The notes: generated from the sequence alone by a model not told the origin. A stretch of DNA of 64,000 nt from Paenibacillus sp. 1781tsa1 (GCF_024159265.1 NZ_JAMYWY010000001.1:2480001-2544000), one strand, 5' to 3'. Shown: positions 26,544 through 36,801, numbered from the stretch's first letter. Translations and numbers: made by a program.

Positions 26544-27311
26544 ATGATCAAACGGGTTCGGTCGTGGTGGAATGGGGCTGACAAGCAGGAAACGCTGACT
26601 ATATCCGAGGACAATATCCCGCAGCACGTCGCCATCATCATGGACGGCAATGGACGATGGGCCAAACGTCTGGGACTCCCGCGTATAGCCGGGCACCAAA
26701 ATGGCATGAAGGCGGTCAAACGTGCGACCATCGCGGCGGAAGAACTGGGCATCAAATATCTGACGATGTACGCTTTTTCGACAGAAAACTGGACGCGTCC
26801 AAAAGAAGAAGTGGATTTTCTGATGCGACTTCCGCAAGAATTTCTGGCTATAGAGCTGGATGAACTTATAGAAAAAAATGTGCGCATTCGCATGATGGGC
26901 CAAGAGGAACATTTACCTTCTCATACCATCAATGCCTTGCGGGAAGCCATTCGTCTTACGGAACATAATACAGGTCTCGTTTTGAACTTTGCAATGAACT
27001 ATGGAAGTCGTCGTGAAATGACGGACTGTGTTAAACAGATCGCTCTGCAGGTGAAGTCGGGGGAACTATCTGAAGAGGACATAACACCTGAACTCATTGA
27101 TAGACATATGCTGACAGTTGATATGCCCGATCCGGATCTGCTGATCCGGACGAGCGGAGAGCTGAGATTAAGCAACTTTATGCTTTGGCAGCTTGCATAT
27201 AGTGAATTATGGTTTACGGATATATACTGGCCCGAATTTGGCAAAAAGCATTTGCTTGAAGCAGTAGCCGAATATCAGCGCAGAACAAGGCGTTACGGCG
27301 GTTTGAAATAG
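26544..27311 (+). CDS. uppS: Undecaprenyl diphosphate synthase (cis-prenyltransferase)
   Basis: This 255-residue protein has the cis-prenyltransferase signature IMDGNGRWAKRLGLPR with catalytic Asp and Gly-rich phosphate loop. It also has YAFSTENWTRP, DLLIRTSGELRLSNFMLWQ and the C-terminal YQRRTRRYGG. It adds isoprene units to farnesyl diphosphate to make the C55 lipid carrier for peptidoglycan and teichoic acid. GGAGGAA precedes the ATG. cdsA and dxr follow, giving a lipid/isoprenoid group. Confidence 0.97.
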   Translation: MIKRVRSWWNGADKQETLTISEDNIPQHVAIIMDGNGRWAKRLGLPRIAGHQNGMKAVKRATIAAEELGIKYLTMYAFSTENWTRPKEEVDFLMRLPQEFLAIELDELIEKNVRIRMMGQEEHLPSHTINALREAIRLTEHNTGLVLNFAMNYGSRREMTDCVKQIALQVKSGELSEEDITPELIDRHMLTVDMPDPDLLIRTSGELRLSNFMLWQLAYSELWFTDIYWPEFGKKHLLEAVAEYQRRTRRYGGLK

Positions 27312-27327
27312 ATGGAGGATGAAGCCG

Positions 27328-28122
27328 TTGAAACAGCGATTAACGACAGGAATCATAGCAGGTGTGTTGTTTTTAGGTTTTTGCATGCTGGGCGGACCCT
27401 GGTACCATGGTTTGGTATTGCTTATGGCTCTCATCGGTTATTATGAGTTTGTTAAAATGACCGGGGTGATGCCTTTTTCAGGTGTGGCCCTGATTGGATA
27501 TGCTGGTGTTTTTGCCATTGTGTTTCCCTGGGAAATGCTTTGGGAGGCAAGACCGCTATCCTTATTTCAGGTCATCTGGATTGTAATGCTTGTACTGATG
27601 ACCGCTTCGGTTGTCACCAAAAATAAGGTCCCCGTGAATACAGTGGCCATGCTTTTCCTCGGCGTGTTGTATATAGGGATCGGTTTCTATTACATTGCAG
27701 AATCCAGACATCTGCATCATGGATTGTTTTGGACGTTTCTGTTGCTGGGCTCCATATGGGCCAGTGATGCAGGAGCTTATTTTGTAGGGAAACTAATTGG
27801 TAGAAACAAATTGTGGCCTTCCATCAGTCCAAACAAAACTGTGGAGGGTGCACTGGGTGGCATCGTGATTGCAATTGTTACGTCTGTTATTTTTGCATTA
27901 GTATCAGATGGTTTGCTTTCCTGGCAGAGAGCTATTGTGATCGGAATTGCCTGTGCAGTCGTAGGTCAGATGGGTGACTTGATCCAGTCTGCATACAAAC
28001 GTGTATATAATATCAAGGATTCAGGCAGTCTTCTCCCAGGGCATGGAGGCATTCTTGATCGGTGCGACAGCTGGATTGTTGTTTTTCCATTCGTACATAT
28101 ACTAATGCTACTGCCCTACTAA
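27328..28122 (+). CDS. cdsA: CDP-diglyceride synthetase (phosphatidate cytidylyltransferase)
   Basis: This protein has ~264 residues and about eight transmembrane helices. The family signature near the C-terminus covers KRVYNIKDSGSLLPGHGGI then L-D-R-C-D-S, preceded by SISPNKTVEGALGG. It makes CDP-diacylglycerol for phospholipids. I chose TTG at 27328 because GGAGG (27314–27318) is 9 nt upstream and MKQR is the usual family start. The ATG at 27319 touches that ribosome site. Confidence 0.95.
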   Translation: MKQRLTTGIIAGVLFLGFCMLGGPWYHGLVLLMALIGYYEFVKMTGVMPFSGVALIGYAGVFAIVFPWEMLWEARPLSLFQVIWIVMLVLMTASVVTKNKVPVNTVAMLFLGVLYIGIGFYYIAESRHLHHGLFWTFLLLGSIWASDAGAYFVGKLIGRNKLWPSISPNKTVEGALGGIVIAIVTSVIFALVSDGLLSWQRAIVIGIACAVVGQMGDLIQSAYKRVYNIKDSGSLLPGHGGILDRCDSWIVVFPFVHILMLLPY

Positions 28123-28192
28123 AGAAGAACATGAGTCTGAGATAACAGCATTGTTCGCTGTAGGCATTGGATAATTAAAGATGAGGTGCAGC

Positions 28193-29332
28193 ATGAAAAA
28201 AATTGCGATTCTCGGCTCGACCGGTTCCATTGGAACCCAGACACTGGATGTAGTTGACATGCATCCTGAACTCTTTCAAGTGGAGGGACTGGCTGCCGGA
28301 GGCAATACAGACCTGCTGATCGAACAAACCAAACGTTACCGACCGAAGAAGGTATCCGTGGGTTCCAAGGAATTGGCGGATAAGGTTGCTCCACATTTGC
28401 CCGCAGGAACGCAACTGTTTTATGGCACAGAAGGACTCGTAGAAGTTGCGGCAGGAACTGATGCGCATACGGTTGTTACAGCAGTTGTGGGAAGTGTTGG
28501 ATTGGAGTCGACGCTTGCAGCCATAGACGCAGGTAAACAGATCGGACTGGCCAATAAGGAGACATTGGTTACGGCAGGGCACATTGTTACTACAAGAGCG
28601 GCTGCCAAAGGAGTTTCTTTACTACCCATCGATAGCGAGCACTCTGCGATATTCCAATGCTTGAATGGTGAGAACAGAGAACGCCTGACAGGTATCACGC
28701 TCACTGCTTCAGGCGGATCATTCCGTGATCTTACCCGTGAACAGTTGAAGAGTGTGACTATAGAGGATGCACTGAAACATCCGAATTGGTCAATGGGTTC
28801 CAAAATTACGATAGACTCGGCAACAATGGTAAACAAGGGACTTGAGGTCATTGAAGCTCATTGGTTATTTGGCCTTCGATATGATCAGATTAATGTATTG
28901 CTTCATCCAGAGAGTGTTATTCACTCCTATGTGGAATTTGATGACACCAGCATCATCGCTCAACTAGGGAATCCGGATATGCGAGTTCCAATTCAATATG
29001 CATTGACTTACCCTGACCGCCTGCCAGCACCAGCACAACGTCTATCTCTTGCTCAAGCTGGGAAATTACATTTCCGTGAGATGGATATGGAACGGTTCCC
29101 ATGTTTAAGAATGGCATATGAGTGTGGTAAAATGGGAGGAACCGCAACAACGGCGTTTAATGCAGCCAACGAGGTTGCTGTAGCCCGTTTCTTGCGTAAA
29201 GAGATTTCATTCCTTAAAATAGAAGATATTATTGCTTCTGTGCTGGAAGCACACCACAATGTGGACGAGCCTGATCTGCAGGAGATCGCCCGTTGTGATC
29301 AGGAGAGCCGTAAGCTTGCATCCAGTCTGTAA
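28193..29332 (+). CDS. dxr: 1-deoxy-D-xylulose 5-phosphate reductoisomerase
   Basis: This protein has ~379 residues. It has the NADPH-binding GSTGSIGTQTL at residues 7–17, LANKETLVTAG, the metal/substrate block LLPIDSEHSAIFQ and the mobile loop ALKHPNWSMGSKITIDSATM. It catalyses the first committed step of the MEP isoprenoid pathway. It sits with uppS, which uses the resulting prenyl diphosphates. The ATG at 28193 follows GAGGTG and gives the conserved M-K-K-I-A-I-L-G-S-T-G start. Confidence 0.97.
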   Translation: MKKIAILGSTGSIGTQTLDVVDMHPELFQVEGLAAGGNTDLLIEQTKRYRPKKVSVGSKELADKVAPHLPAGTQLFYGTEGLVEVAAGTDAHTVVTAVVGSVGLESTLAAIDAGKQIGLANKETLVTAGHIVTTRAAAKGVSLLPIDSEHSAIFQCLNGENRERLTGITLTASGGSFRDLTREQLKSVTIEDALKHPNWSMGSKITIDSATMVNKGLEVIEAHWLFGLRYDQINVLLHPESVIHSYVEFDDTSIIAQLGNPDMRVPIQYALTYPDRLPAPAQRLSLAQAGKLHFREMDMERFPCLRMAYECGKMGGTATTAFNAANEVAVARFLRKEISFLKIEDIIASVLEAHHNVDEPDLQEIARCDQESRKLASSL

Positions 29333-29445
29333 TCTCTTTTTTCATAACAAATTGGAAGAAGTGATTCTCTTGTGCGGCATCAGAGAATAATGATAATCTA
29401 GAGGGACAGACTGCGGTATGTGCCGTGAAGGAGGATGGATAGGGA

Positions 29446-30717
29446 TTGGAAACCATACAAGTGGTATTTCTAACGGTGCTCATGTTCTTTGTCATCGTGA
29501 CGGTTCATGAATGGGGGCATTATTATTTTGCCAAACGCGCCGGTATTCTTGTACGGGAATTTGCGATCGGTTTTGGTCCCAAATTGTTCTCATATAAAAG
29601 AAACGAGACCCAGTTTACATTGCGTTTGTTGCCTTTTGGTGGATATGCACGGATGGCAGGGGAAGATCCGGAACTGGTAGAGATCCAGGAAGGACAGACC
29701 ATTGCGGTAAGATCAGTGGATGACCAGGTGAAGATGATCTATCTGGACCAGCTGGATAACCGTAAAAATGTAATACGTGGTGAAGTCATCTCCATTGACA
29801 TGGAGAGTGCCCTGAAGCTTCAACTTGATGTAGATGGTGAAATTCAGGAGTACCGAATACATCCCCAAGCGATGTTGGTAAGTCGTGGTAAACAAACGCA
29901 GATTGCACCGAAAGATCGTCAATTCGGAAGCAAAACGGTTGGACAGCGTGCATTAGCTATTTTTGCGGGCCCCCTGATGAACTTTATTTTGGCCTTTGTG
30001 CTGTTTGCTGTATATGCGCAGATGGCAGGAGTTCCAGTGGAGAATCCTAAAAATCTTGAAATTGGTGAAGTGCTTGAAGGCGGGGCAGCCGATCAGGCGA
30101 ACCTGCAAAAGGGCGATATTATCGAGACGATCAATGGTACTGCTATTGGTACAGATTCACAAAAAATGGTGTCGATGATTGCCGAATCCAAAGACAAGCC
30201 GATGGAATGGACGCTGCGCCGGGGTTCGGATACGTTTAATATAACGATTACTCCACGTACTGTAGAAGGACAAGAAGGCGGTAAAGTGGGGATCGTACCT
30301 ACGCTACCAACCCGATCTGTCGGATTTGCAGAGACATTTAAAGTCTCAGGCGTGGCCATGGTTGATACAACCAAAGTGATATTTGAAGGTTTTAAACATC
30401 TGATCAATCAATTCAACATGGATGATATTGGTGGTCCGGTTCGTACATTTGAAGTAACAGGGCAAATTGCTAAGCAAGGGATTGAACAGTTAACGAGATG
30501 GGCAGCGATTTTGAGTTTGTATCTTGGGATATTCAATCTGCTACCAATACCTGCACTGGACGGTAGCCGCCTGGTATTTTTGGGAATTGAAGCGCTGCGC
30601 GGCAGACCAGTTGATCCCAATCGCGAAGGTATGGTTCATTTCATCGGGTTTGCGATGTTGTTCGTCTTGATGCTGGCAGTAACGTATAATGATATATTAC
30701 GTTTAATTAACGGATAA
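29446..30717 (+). CDS. rseP: RseP/RasP site-2 intramembrane metalloprotease
   Basis: This 423-residue membrane protease has the HExxH zinc motif at H21-E22-W-G-H25 in the first transmembrane helix. A PDZ domain covers about residues 200–285. The second metal motif is in LLPIPALDGSRLVF near residue 365. RasP in B. subtilis cleaves anti-sigma factors such as RsiW and cell-division remnants. The start is TTG at 29446 with AAGGAGG upstream. It belongs to the uppS-cdsA-dxr-rseP-proS-polC order. Confidence 0.96.
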   Translation: METIQVVFLTVLMFFVIVTVHEWGHYYFAKRAGILVREFAIGFGPKLFSYKRNETQFTLRLLPFGGYARMAGEDPELVEIQEGQTIAVRSVDDQVKMIYLDQLDNRKNVIRGEVISIDMESALKLQLDVDGEIQEYRIHPQAMLVSRGKQTQIAPKDRQFGSKTVGQRALAIFAGPLMNFILAFVLFAVYAQMAGVPVENPKNLEIGEVLEGGAADQANLQKGDIIETINGTAIGTDSQKMVSMIAESKDKPMEWTLRRGSDTFNITITPRTVEGQEGGKVGIVPTLPTRSVGFAETFKVSGVAMVDTTKVIFEGFKHLINQFNMDDIGGPVRTFEVTGQIAKQGIEQLTRWAAILSLYLGIFNLLPIPALDGSRLVFLGIEALRGRPVDPNREGMVHFIGFAMLFVLMLAVTYNDILRLING

Positions 30718-30726
30718 TTACGGTTG

Positions 30727-30761
30727 GACTACGCTCTGAACTTTTCTCTCAGAGTGTAGTC
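30727..30761 (+). promoter_or_regulatory. 13-bp hairpin in the proS 5' region
   Basis: GACTACGCTCTGA (30727–30739) pairs with TCAGAGTGTAGTC (30749–30761) through 13 bp with one G-U pair and a 9-nt loop. No T-run follows on the + strand. GGGAGG for proS begins only 6 nt later (30767), so the fold may influence proS translation or mark an RNA processing site. It lies 10 nt after the rseP stop. Confidence 0.6.
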
Positions 30762-30785
30762 GTTATGGGAGGACGCTGGAGTCTT

Positions 30786-32240
30786 ATGTCAAAGGAAAAT
30801 GATAAACAGTTCGTGACCGAAATCACACCACAGGGTGAGGATTTCTCACGCTGGTATATTGATGTTATCAAAAAAGCTGATCTCATGGACTATGCACCCG
30901 TACGCGGTTGTATTGTGTTCAAACCAGACGGATTTGAAATCTGGGAACATATTAAGGATGAGTTGGATCGTCGTTTCCGGGAAACGGGTCATCGCAATGC
31001 GTATTTCCCGATGTTCATTCCTGAGAGCTTCTTTCAAAAGGAAAAAGAGCATGTGGAAGGTTTTAACCCTGAATTACCATGGGTTACGGAAGCTGGCGGA
31101 GAGAAGCTGGAAGAACGTCTGGCAATCCGGCCTACATCCGAAACGATTATTGGTCACATGTATTCCAAGTGGATTCAGTCGTATCGGGATCTTCCGGTAC
31201 TGATCAACCAATGGGCTAACGTAGTTCGTTGGGAAAAAAGAACGTTGCCTTTCCTTCGCACAAGTGAGTTCCTGTGGCAGGAAGGTCATACTGCGCATGA
31301 GACCGAAGAAGAAGCACGTGAAGAAACGATGAAAATGCTTGAGATTTATCGTGAAGTCGTTGAAGAGTACCTGGCTATTCCTGTAATTGTGGGTCAGAAA
31401 ACCAAATCCGAGAAGTTTGCGGGTGCGGTGGATACGTACTCGATCGAAGCCATGATGAAGGATGGACGTGCTGTACAAGCAGGTACATCTCACTACATGG
31501 GGACTAACTTTGCAAAAGCATTTGAAATTCAATATCTTAGCCGGAACAATGTGCTGGAGCTGGCTTACACCACTTCATGGGGAGTAAGCACACGTTTGAT
31601 CGGTGCGTTAATTATGGTACACGGAGATGATCGTGGTCTCGTACTTCCTCCTAAAGTCGCACCGACACAAGTGGTCATGATCCCAATTGGACCTCCGAAA
31701 ACGCGTGATGCTGTGGTTGGGCGTGCAGATGAGTTGTTCACTGAGTTGAAAAAAGCTGGAGTCCGTGTAAAAATGGATGATCGCAGTGATGTTCGCCCAG
31801 GTTGGAAATTCAATGAATATGAGATGCGCGGTGTTCCGATTCGTCTGGAGATTGGTCCACGGGATATGGAAAATGGTGTTTGTGTACTTGTATCACGGAT
31901 CACAGGTGAGAAAAAAGTTGTAGAACAAGCGAACTTGGTAGAAGAAATCCAGTCTATGCTGGCACAGATTCAGGTAGATATGTTAGAGCGTGCTCGCACA
32001 TTTATGTCGGATAACTTCTACTCTGTGGATACACTCGATGAGATGAAAGAACTGATGGAAAATAAACGCGGGTTTACTCTGGCTGGATGGTGCGGTTCAG
32101 AAGCTTGCGAAGATAAAGTAAGAGAAGTCACTGGTGCAACAAGCCGGAACATTCCGTTCCAGCCTGCGGAAGAAAAGCATACGTGCCTGGCTTGTGGTGA
32201 AAAGGCTGAACACACGGTTGTGTTTGCAAGAGCGTATTAA
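30786..32240 (+). CDS. proS: Prolyl-tRNA synthetase, archaeal/eukaryal-like type
   Basis: This ~484-residue class II synthetase has RPTSETIIGHMYSKWIQSYR, LRTSEFLWQEGHTAH (motif 2) and a motif 3 region around HGDDRGLVLPP. The C-terminal extension has Cys residues (CGSEAC, CLACG) and ends in Tyr. That is the compact type without the editing INS domain; B. subtilis has the ~564-residue bacterial type at this same place. It charges tRNA-Pro. I prefer ATG 30786 (MSKEND). The ATG at 30765 would place the ribosome site inside the gene. Confidence 0.95.
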   Translation: MSKENDKQFVTEITPQGEDFSRWYIDVIKKADLMDYAPVRGCIVFKPDGFEIWEHIKDELDRRFRETGHRNAYFPMFIPESFFQKEKEHVEGFNPELPWVTEAGGEKLEERLAIRPTSETIIGHMYSKWIQSYRDLPVLINQWANVVRWEKRTLPFLRTSEFLWQEGHTAHETEEEAREETMKMLEIYREVVEEYLAIPVIVGQKTKSEKFAGAVDTYSIEAMMKDGRAVQAGTSHYMGTNFAKAFEIQYLSRNNVLELAYTTSWGVSTRLIGALIMVHGDDRGLVLPPKVAPTQVVMIPIGPPKTRDAVVGRADELFTELKKAGVRVKMDDRSDVRPGWKFNEYEMRGVPIRLEIGPRDMENGVCVLVSRITGEKKVVEQANLVEEIQSMLAQIQVDMLERARTFMSDNFYSVDTLDEMKELMENKRGFTLAGWCGSEACEDKVREVTGATSRNIPFQPAEEKHTCLACGEKAEHTVVFARAY

Positions 32241-32392
32241 GTCAGGATAACCTGACGAAGAGCACTTTTTCACCAGTTGAGTAATGAGTGGGGAGCTTCT
32301 GTCGGATAAAATGAGTCGGTGCGAGTTCGGATCGGTGACATTTTTGAATGCAGGGGCTTTTCATGCTTTAAGGGGGTACAAGGAGGAACACG

Positions 32393-35300
32393 ATGAGCGG
32401 ATTCGAGGAGAAGAGAAAACGGTTTGAGTTGTTGATGAAACAGGCAGAGCTTCCGGCTGGTCTGTTAGAGCCCTATTTTTTGGATGGATGGATTGAACAA
32501 GTAGAGACCAATCGAAGTAATCGGGAATGGAATATTCTGATTGCGAAGGATACATTGGTACCGGCTCCAATCTATCGCACATTTTGTCTGCATATTCAAG
32601 AGAAGTTGAATCATATTGCCAAAATTTCATTTGGCTTTAAATATACGGACAAGGTACAGAATGGCGATATCGTTAGTGAATATTGGAATTTGTTTCGGGA
32701 GTGGGTTACACGTGAGATTCCATCCGTGAATGGTTGGATGAACCGGACTACGTTTGAATGTGAAGCAGATCTCCTGCAACTGACGATGAGTGATGCAACG
32801 TCAATGGAATTGGCTCGTAAGAAACAGATTGATCAGGCCATTAAGACGTTCTATGAAAAATACTTTCATTTACCGCTCCGCATCAAGATGCAAGTAGGCG
32901 AAGTGGAGAGCAATAAAGAGGCCATGGAACAGTTCCAGGCCCAAAAGCGTGTTGAGGAACTTGAGGTCATCGAAAAGATGATGAGTGAAGTGGATACAGA
33001 AATCCCGGTGGATGAGGAGCAGGGGGATCTGCGTTTGCAGATGGGTTACGATATCAAGGAGCCAGCAGTACCTATGCAGGAAATCCAGGATGAAGAGAAA
33101 AAGGTTACGCTTCAAGGTACGGTGTTTGGTCTGGATCGCAAAGAACTGCGAAACGGCAATACGTTGTTTACCTTCTATTTGACCGACTTTACGGACTCCA
33201 TGCAAATGAAGATGTTTGCCAAAACAAAAGAGGATGTTAAAATTCTCAGTTTGCTGGCAAACGGTAAGTGGGTCAAAGTGCGTGGTCGTGTAGAATATGA
33301 CCGGTTTATGCAAATTCCTGAACTCGCGATGATTCCATCCGATCTGATTGAAGTCAAAGCACCGCCGTCTCGCAAAGACAATGCACCAGAGAAACGGGTG
33401 GAGTTCCATCTGCACTCTACGATGAGTACCATGGATGCTGTAACTTCAATTGACAAATACGTGAAAATGGCAGCGGAGTGGGGACATAAGGCTATTGCTG
33501 TCAGTGACCATGGTGGAGTGCAGGTATATCCCGAGGCATCCAAGGCTGCTAAGAAAAATGGAATTAAAATGATCTACGGCCTTGAGGCTAATGTCGTGAA
33601 TGACTCTGTCGCAGTTGTAATGGCTCCGCAGCCTTTGGATCTGCAAACCGCGACATACATCGTATTTGATATCGAGACCACAGGTCTTTCGGTAACGCAG
33701 AACAAAATTATTGAGATTGCTGCCGTGAAGATGCAAGATGGCAAAGAAATCGACCGGTTTGCGACGTTTGTCAATCCGCATGAACGCATTCCCTACAACA
33801 TTCAGCAATTGACGAATATTAATGATGACATGGTAAAAGATGCACCTGAACTTGAGCCTGTTATTCGTGATTTTGTGCAGTTTGCGGGAGATGGTGTACT
33901 TGTTGCCCATAATGCACGTTTTGATATGGGCTTCATTCAGGCATCCTTGAAGCAAATTGGAATGCCGGAGCTTCCTAACCCGGTCCTTGATACGTTGGAA
34001 CTGGCGCGATTGTTATTTCCGAAAAATAAGAACCACCGTCTGAATACGATGGCGGATAAATATAAGGTTGGACTCGAAAGCCATCACCGGGCCATTGATG
34101 ATACTGTTGCACTCGCGGGTATCCTGATTGGACTGCTAAATGATGCTGCACAGATGAAAGGTTTGACGAGGCTCGATCGTTTGAATGATTATGTGGGTGT
34201 CGACTTGTCGAATACAAGACCTTTCCATTGTGGAATCTATGCACTGAATGATATCGGTAAGAAAAATCTATATAAGCTGGTATCTCTCTCTCATACTGAA
34301 CATTTCAAGCGGGTACCGTGCATTCCCAAATCAAAACTGATTAATTTGCGTGAAGGCCTTGTTGTTATATCGGGCTGTGAAAAAGGTGAGTTTTTCGAAG
34401 CGGTACTTAACAAATCACTTGAAGAAGCGGAAGAGATCGCCGAGTTCTATGACATACTGGAGATCCAACCACTTACAATGTATATGCATTTGGTGGATAA
34501 AGGTCTGGTGGCTACACCCGAAGAGATCAAAACAGCGATCCGTAAAGTCATTGATATAGGTGCAAAGCTTAACAAACCGGTCATAGCCACAGGTAACGTG
34601 CACTATCTGGAGCCGCGTGACAAGTTATATCGGGATATCACCATTCACGGAATTACAGGATTTAGTCCATTGAAAGATCAACGTAAACCGGATGCACATT
34701 TTAGAACGACAGAGGAAATGCTGGAAGAGTTCCAGTTCCTAGGCCAAGAAAAAGCATACGAAGTCGTTGTTACAAATACGGTGGAGTTGTCTGACCGATT
34801 CGAGGAAATTAAATTATTCCCGGACAAACTATTTACTCCGATTCTGGAGGGTGCGGACGAAGAAATCCGTAATACCTGCTATAACACTGCCAAGTCCATT
34901 TATGGCGAGGAATTACCAGAAGTAATCGTGGCACGACTAGAGAAAGAACTCATTCCAATTATTAAATATGGTTTTTCTGCCAACTATCTGATCTCGGAAC
35001 GTTTGGTTAAAAAATCGAATCAGGATGGTTATCTCGTAGGTTCGCGGGGATCGGTAGGCTCCTCTGTCGTTGCTACATTCCTGGGTATTTCCGAGGTTAA
35101 TCCACTACCTGCTCATTATATTTGTGTGAATCCGGAGTGCAAACACAGCGAGTGGTTCCTGGATGGTAGTGTTCGGAGTGGATTTGACCTTCCTGAGAAA
35201 GAATGTCCGAATTGTGGTGGCACGCTTAAAGGAGAAGGCCAAGATATCCCGTTTGAGACCTTCCTTGGATTTAAAGGAGATAAAGTTCCCGATATTGACT

Positions 35301-36712
35301 TGAACTTCTCTGGTGATTATCAACCTCATGCTCATAACTATACGAAAGTACTATTTAGTGAGAAGAGTGTTTTCCGTGCGGGGACCATTGGTACGGTCGC
35401 TGAGAAGACGGCATTTGGTTTTGCCAAGAAATATGAGGAAGAACATCACAAGAAATGGCGCGGAGCTGAATTGAATCGATTGGCTTCGGGGTGTACAGGC
35501 GTAAAACGGAGCACTGGACAGCATCCCGGCGGTATTGTCGTAGTACCTGATTATATCGAGGTCGAAGATGTTACACCTGTTCAGTTCCCGGCTGATGATG
35601 TTAATGCGGAGTGGAAAACAACACACTTTGATTATCATGCTTTTGAAGAAAATTTGCTGAAACTTGATATTCTGGGGCACGATGATCCAACGATGATGCG
35701 GATGTTGCAGGATTTGACAGGGGTCGACCCAACGACCATTCCAATGAATGATCCCAAAGTCATGAGTATGTTTAACTCAACTGAAGCTTTGGGTGTTACA
35801 CCGGAACAGATTAGGTCGCCAGTCGCGACGTTTGGCGTGCCGGAGATGGGAACGAAGTTTGTACGTCAGATGCTTGTTGAATCCCAGCCGACGTCTTTTG
35901 CCGATTTACTGCAAATTTCCGGATTGTCCCATGGTACAGGGGTATGGCTTGGAAACGCTCAGGATCTAATTAAGAACGGAACGTGTAACATTAAGACGGT
36001 AATCGGTTGTCGGGATGACATCATGTTATTCCTAATCTATAAAACGGGAATGGACGCAAGTCTGGCATTTAAAATTACTGAGAGCGTTCGTAAGGGACGG
36101 GGTCTACCACAGGAATGGATTGACGAGATGAAGAATTGTAAAGTGCCTCAATGGTACATTGATTCGTGTCTCAAAATCCAGTACATGTTCCCGAAGGCTC
36201 ACGCGGCCGCTTATGTTATTTCAGCAGTACGTACGGCGTTCTTCAAGCTATATCATCCGATTGAATATTACGCAACCTACTTTACCGTTCGGGCGGATGA
36301 GATTGATATCGAACTGATGTGTCAGGGATATGACGCGATCTATCGAAAAATTACGGAGATTGAGCAATTAGGCTTCCAGGCACCTCCGAAAGAGAAAAAC
36401 ATGTTGCCTGTCCTGGAAATGGGTCTGGAAATGGCAGCACGCGGATTCTCGCTGAAATCCATTGACTTATACCGCTCGGAAGCGACGAAGTTCATCGTTG
36501 ACGGAAAATCACTAATCCCTCCATTTTCAGCGTTGGCAGGAATCGGGGATAATGCTGCTCGCAACATTGCTGCAGCAAGAGATCATGGTGAGTTTCTGTC
36601 GGTTGAGGACTTCCAGCAGAAGTCGAAAGCAAGTAAGACCATTGTTGAACTGCTGTCGAATATGGGATGTTTCCGTGGCTTGCCAGAGAGCAACCAGCTT
36701 TCCCTTTTCTAG
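32393..36712 (+). CDS. polC: DNA polymerase III PolC
   Basis: This 1439-residue Gram-positive replicative polymerase starts with N-terminal and OB domains. The PHP domain starts near E337 (EFHLHSTMST). The DnaQ-like proofreading exonuclease is inserted in PHP (FDIETTGLS with D426 and E428). The palm has the catalytic pair in PDIDLNFSGDY (D967, D969). A zinc site is built from CVNPEC and CPNCGG just upstream. C-terminal helix-hairpin-helix and tau-binding parts follow (QKSKASKTIVELL). Length equals B. subtilis PolC (1437). AAGGAGGAA precedes the ATG. Confidence 0.98.
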   Translation: MSGFEEKRKRFELLMKQAELPAGLLEPYFLDGWIEQVETNRSNREWNILIAKDTLVPAPIYRTFCLHIQEKLNHIAKISFGFKYTDKVQNGDIVSEYWNLFREWVTREIPSVNGWMNRTTFECEADLLQLTMSDATSMELARKKQIDQAIKTFYEKYFHLPLRIKMQVGEVESNKEAMEQFQAQKRVEELEVIEKMMSEVDTEIPVDEEQGDLRLQMGYDIKEPAVPMQEIQDEEKKVTLQGTVFGLDRKELRNGNTLFTFYLTDFTDSMQMKMFAKTKEDVKILSLLANGKWVKVRGRVEYDRFMQIPELAMIPSDLIEVKAPPSRKDNAPEKRVEFHLHSTMSTMDAVTSIDKYVKMAAEWGHKAIAVSDHGGVQVYPEASKAAKKNGIKMIYGLEANVVNDSVAVVMAPQPLDLQTATYIVFDIETTGLSVTQNKIIEIAAVKMQDGKEIDRFATFVNPHERIPYNIQQLTNINDDMVKDAPELEPVIRDFVQFAGDGVLVAHNARFDMGFIQASLKQIGMPELPNPVLDTLELARLLFPKNKNHRLNTMADKYKVGLESHHRAIDDTVALAGILIGLLNDAAQMKGLTRLDRLNDYVGVDLSNTRPFHCGIYALNDIGKKNLYKLVSLSHTEHFKRVPCIPKSKLINLREGLVVISGCEKGEFFEAVLNKSLEEAEEIAEFYDILEIQPLTMYMHLVDKGLVATPEEIKTAIRKVIDIGAKLNKPVIATGNVHYLEPRDKLYRDITIHGITGFSPLKDQRKPDAHFRTTEEMLEEFQFLGQEKAYEVVVTNTVELSDRFEEIKLFPDKLFTPILEGADEEIRNTCYNTAKSIYGEELPEVIVARLEKELIPIIKYGFSANYLISERLVKKSNQDGYLVGSRGSVGSSVVATFLGISEVNPLPAHYICVNPECKHSEWFLDGSVRSGFDLPEKECPNCGGTLKGEGQDIPFETFLGFKGDKVPDIDLNFSGDYQPHAHNYTKVLFSEKSVFRAGTIGTVAEKTAFGFAKKYEEEHHKKWRGAELNRLASGCTGVKRSTGQHPGGIVVVPDYIEVEDVTPVQFPADDVNAEWKTTHFDYHAFEENLLKLDILGHDDPTMMRMLQDLTGVDPTTIPMNDPKVMSMFNSTEALGVTPEQIRSPVATFGVPEMGTKFVRQMLVESQPTSFADLLQISGLSHGTGVWLGNAQDLIKNGTCNIKTVIGCRDDIMLFLIYKTGMDASLAFKITESVRKGRGLPQEWIDEMKNCKVPQWYIDSCLKIQYMFPKAHAAAYVISAVRTAFFKLYHPIEYYATYFTVRADEIDIELMCQGYDAIYRKITEIEQLGFQAPPKEKNMLPVLEMGLEMAARGFSLKSIDLYRSEATKFIVDGKSLIPPFSALAGIGDNAARNIAAARDHGEFLSVEDFQQKSKASKTIVELLSNMGCFRGLPESNQLSLF

Positions 36713-36801
36713 GATTGGATTTGGATCTTAAAAATGGTGATTGATGGAGGGAACATAATTTTTCCTTCATTAGTAAGTAAACCGACTGAATCATCGCTTA
36801 C

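Noticed and set aside
29364..29397. Promoter (TTGTGC, 16 nt, GATAAT) and hairpin before rseP
   Set aside because: Both elements deviate from consensus and the hairpin has no T-run; not strong enough to list.
30718..30785. T-box leader for proS
   Set aside because: The gap is only 68 nt and lacks the T-box core and antiterminator.
32241..32256. GTCAGG-ATAA-CCTGAC hairpin after proS as a terminator
   Set aside because: The stem is only 6 bp and the first T-run is about 10 nt away, so a terminator call is not supported.
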